A DNA stretch of 7,377 bases from Reyranella sp. (GTDB lineage Bacteria; Pseudomonadota; Alphaproteobacteria; Reyranellales; Reyranellaceae). The notes under the pieces were generated by a model that was not told the DNA's origin, searched no databases, and worked only from the letters and a program-made list of their open reading frames with translations. The stretch's first letter is position 1. Each line of letters begins with the position of its first letter. The stretch spans positions 1 through 7,377 of the forward strand of contig JAKFVZ010000442.1 of NCBI GenBank assembly GCA_021732965.1, in the 5' to 3' direction. Shown here in pieces: positions 6,913-7,377 of the stretch. The translations under genes and the position numbers were made by a program.

Positions 6913-7377
6913 TCAGCCGAATTCCTCTTCTTCCGCTTCCGCGTCGACTGCGCCAGTCGACGAATCCTCGAAGGAGGGCGGCAAGCGCTCGAAGGTTTCT
7001 ATAGCCTCCGCGACCATGGGAAACAAACTCAACTTGCCGGAATGGAGAATGGCGCCGGCAGCCTGGAACGGGCCGGCAACACGGGTGGAAGATGTCGTGA
7101 AGATCATTCCGCTATGCTTCAGCCGCTGTTCCAGAGCCTTCCAAGAGGCGTCGCGAAATCCGATCGGGGACGCCGGGCCCAGCCTCTCGTCGAACAGTTA
7201 GAAGTCGAAACGAATGCCCAGGATCAGGGCCGTGTCGAGGCGCTGGCGGAAGGGTGCGGGAAGACTGATGACCGTTTCGTCGAGAATATACTGCAGGTTG
7301 GCGAATTCGGTGACAAAGGTCCGAAGCTGCCTGGGATTCACCAGGTATATTTCGGCCAGCCGCAACACGAACACGCG
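6913..7377 (-). pseudogene. KpsT/Wzt-like ABC transporter ATPase, 3' part, interrupted by in-frame TAA
   Basis: The gene enters from beyond the right edge and ends with TGA at 6913-6915. It reads in one frame for 154 codons apart from TAA at 7198-7200. Before the stop are 59 residues, including 'RLAEIYLVNPRQL', 'FVTEFANLQYILDETV' and 'RLDTALILGIRFDF'. After it comes 'LFDERLG', then 'GFRDASWKALEQRLKHSGMI', 'AGAILHSGKLSLF' and 'AEAIETFERL'. This aligns block by block with capsule-export ATPases (region before the signature, Walker B strand with DE, 'GDARF' region, 'GAVL..G.L..F...EAI..Y'). The stop falls where those proteins usually have tyrosine just before 'L.DE', so one base change from TAC or TAT explains it. 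The ABC signature is replaced by 'PAPF' (7249-7260), and the H-loop histidine is serine at 7090-7092. The Walker A motif lies outside the window. The acidic tail ends 'DAEAEEEEFG'. Full KpsT/Wzt proteins energise polysaccharide export across the inner membrane; this copy looks inactive as an ATPase, unless it is a degenerate partner subunit or the stop is a sequence error. Confidence 0.75.

Noticed and set aside
6482..7201. Forward-strand open frame of 239 codons opposite the reverse operon
   Set aside because: It runs across two reverse-strand genes that show domain-level resemblance; its own product has low-complexity character and no recognisable motif.
7201..7377. Reading the right-edge fragment ending in 'IRFDF' as the C-terminus of an outer-membrane beta-barrel
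   Set aside because: The terminal phenylalanine is suggestive, but the in-frame continuation after the stop matches the rest of an ABC ATPase, and the preceding residues align with KpsT-like proteins.

Overview
The window is GC-rich DNA with long open frames, short intergenic gaps and genes that overlap by 4 bp. Together with the protein families present, this suggests a Gram-negative proteobacterium, most likely an alphaproteobacterium. That placement is an inference from composition and family resemblance; no rRNA or marker gene is present. The content looks like part of a surface-polysaccharide (capsule, exopolysaccharide or O-antigen-like) or protein-glycosylation locus.

Positions 1-5760 hold a forward-strand operon. 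It opens with the 3' end of a gene whose C-terminus resembles the end of the next gene. That next gene encodes a 1347-residue protein made of TPR-like helical repeats with a GT9/GT41-like glycosyltransferase-type C-terminal domain. An inositol-monophosphatase/CysQ-family phosphatase and a PIG-L/LmbE-family deacetylase follow. All three junctions are ATGA stop/start overlaps, so the four genes are probably co-transcribed and translationally coupled.

Positions 5761-5866 form a short gap between convergent genes, containing an imperfect hairpin that may act as a terminator. The reverse strand (7377 to 5867) carries a second operon. It begins with a KpsT/Wzt-like ABC-transporter ATPase that enters the window mid-gene. 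Its frame is interrupted by an in-frame TAA exactly at the Walker B strand, and its ABC signature and H-loop histidine also look lost. It is followed 32 bp later by a 337-residue protein made of two predicted beta-sandwich domains, which I do not recognise as a named family.

A working model is that the forward operon makes or modifies a glycan: a glycosyltransferase-like scaffold, a phosphatase that clears a phosphorylated by-product or intermediate, and an N-deacetylase. The reverse operon would be related to ABC-dependent glycan export and glycan recognition. The most notable points are the stop codon and degenerate motifs in the ATPase, and the glycan-binding-like protein encoded right after it.
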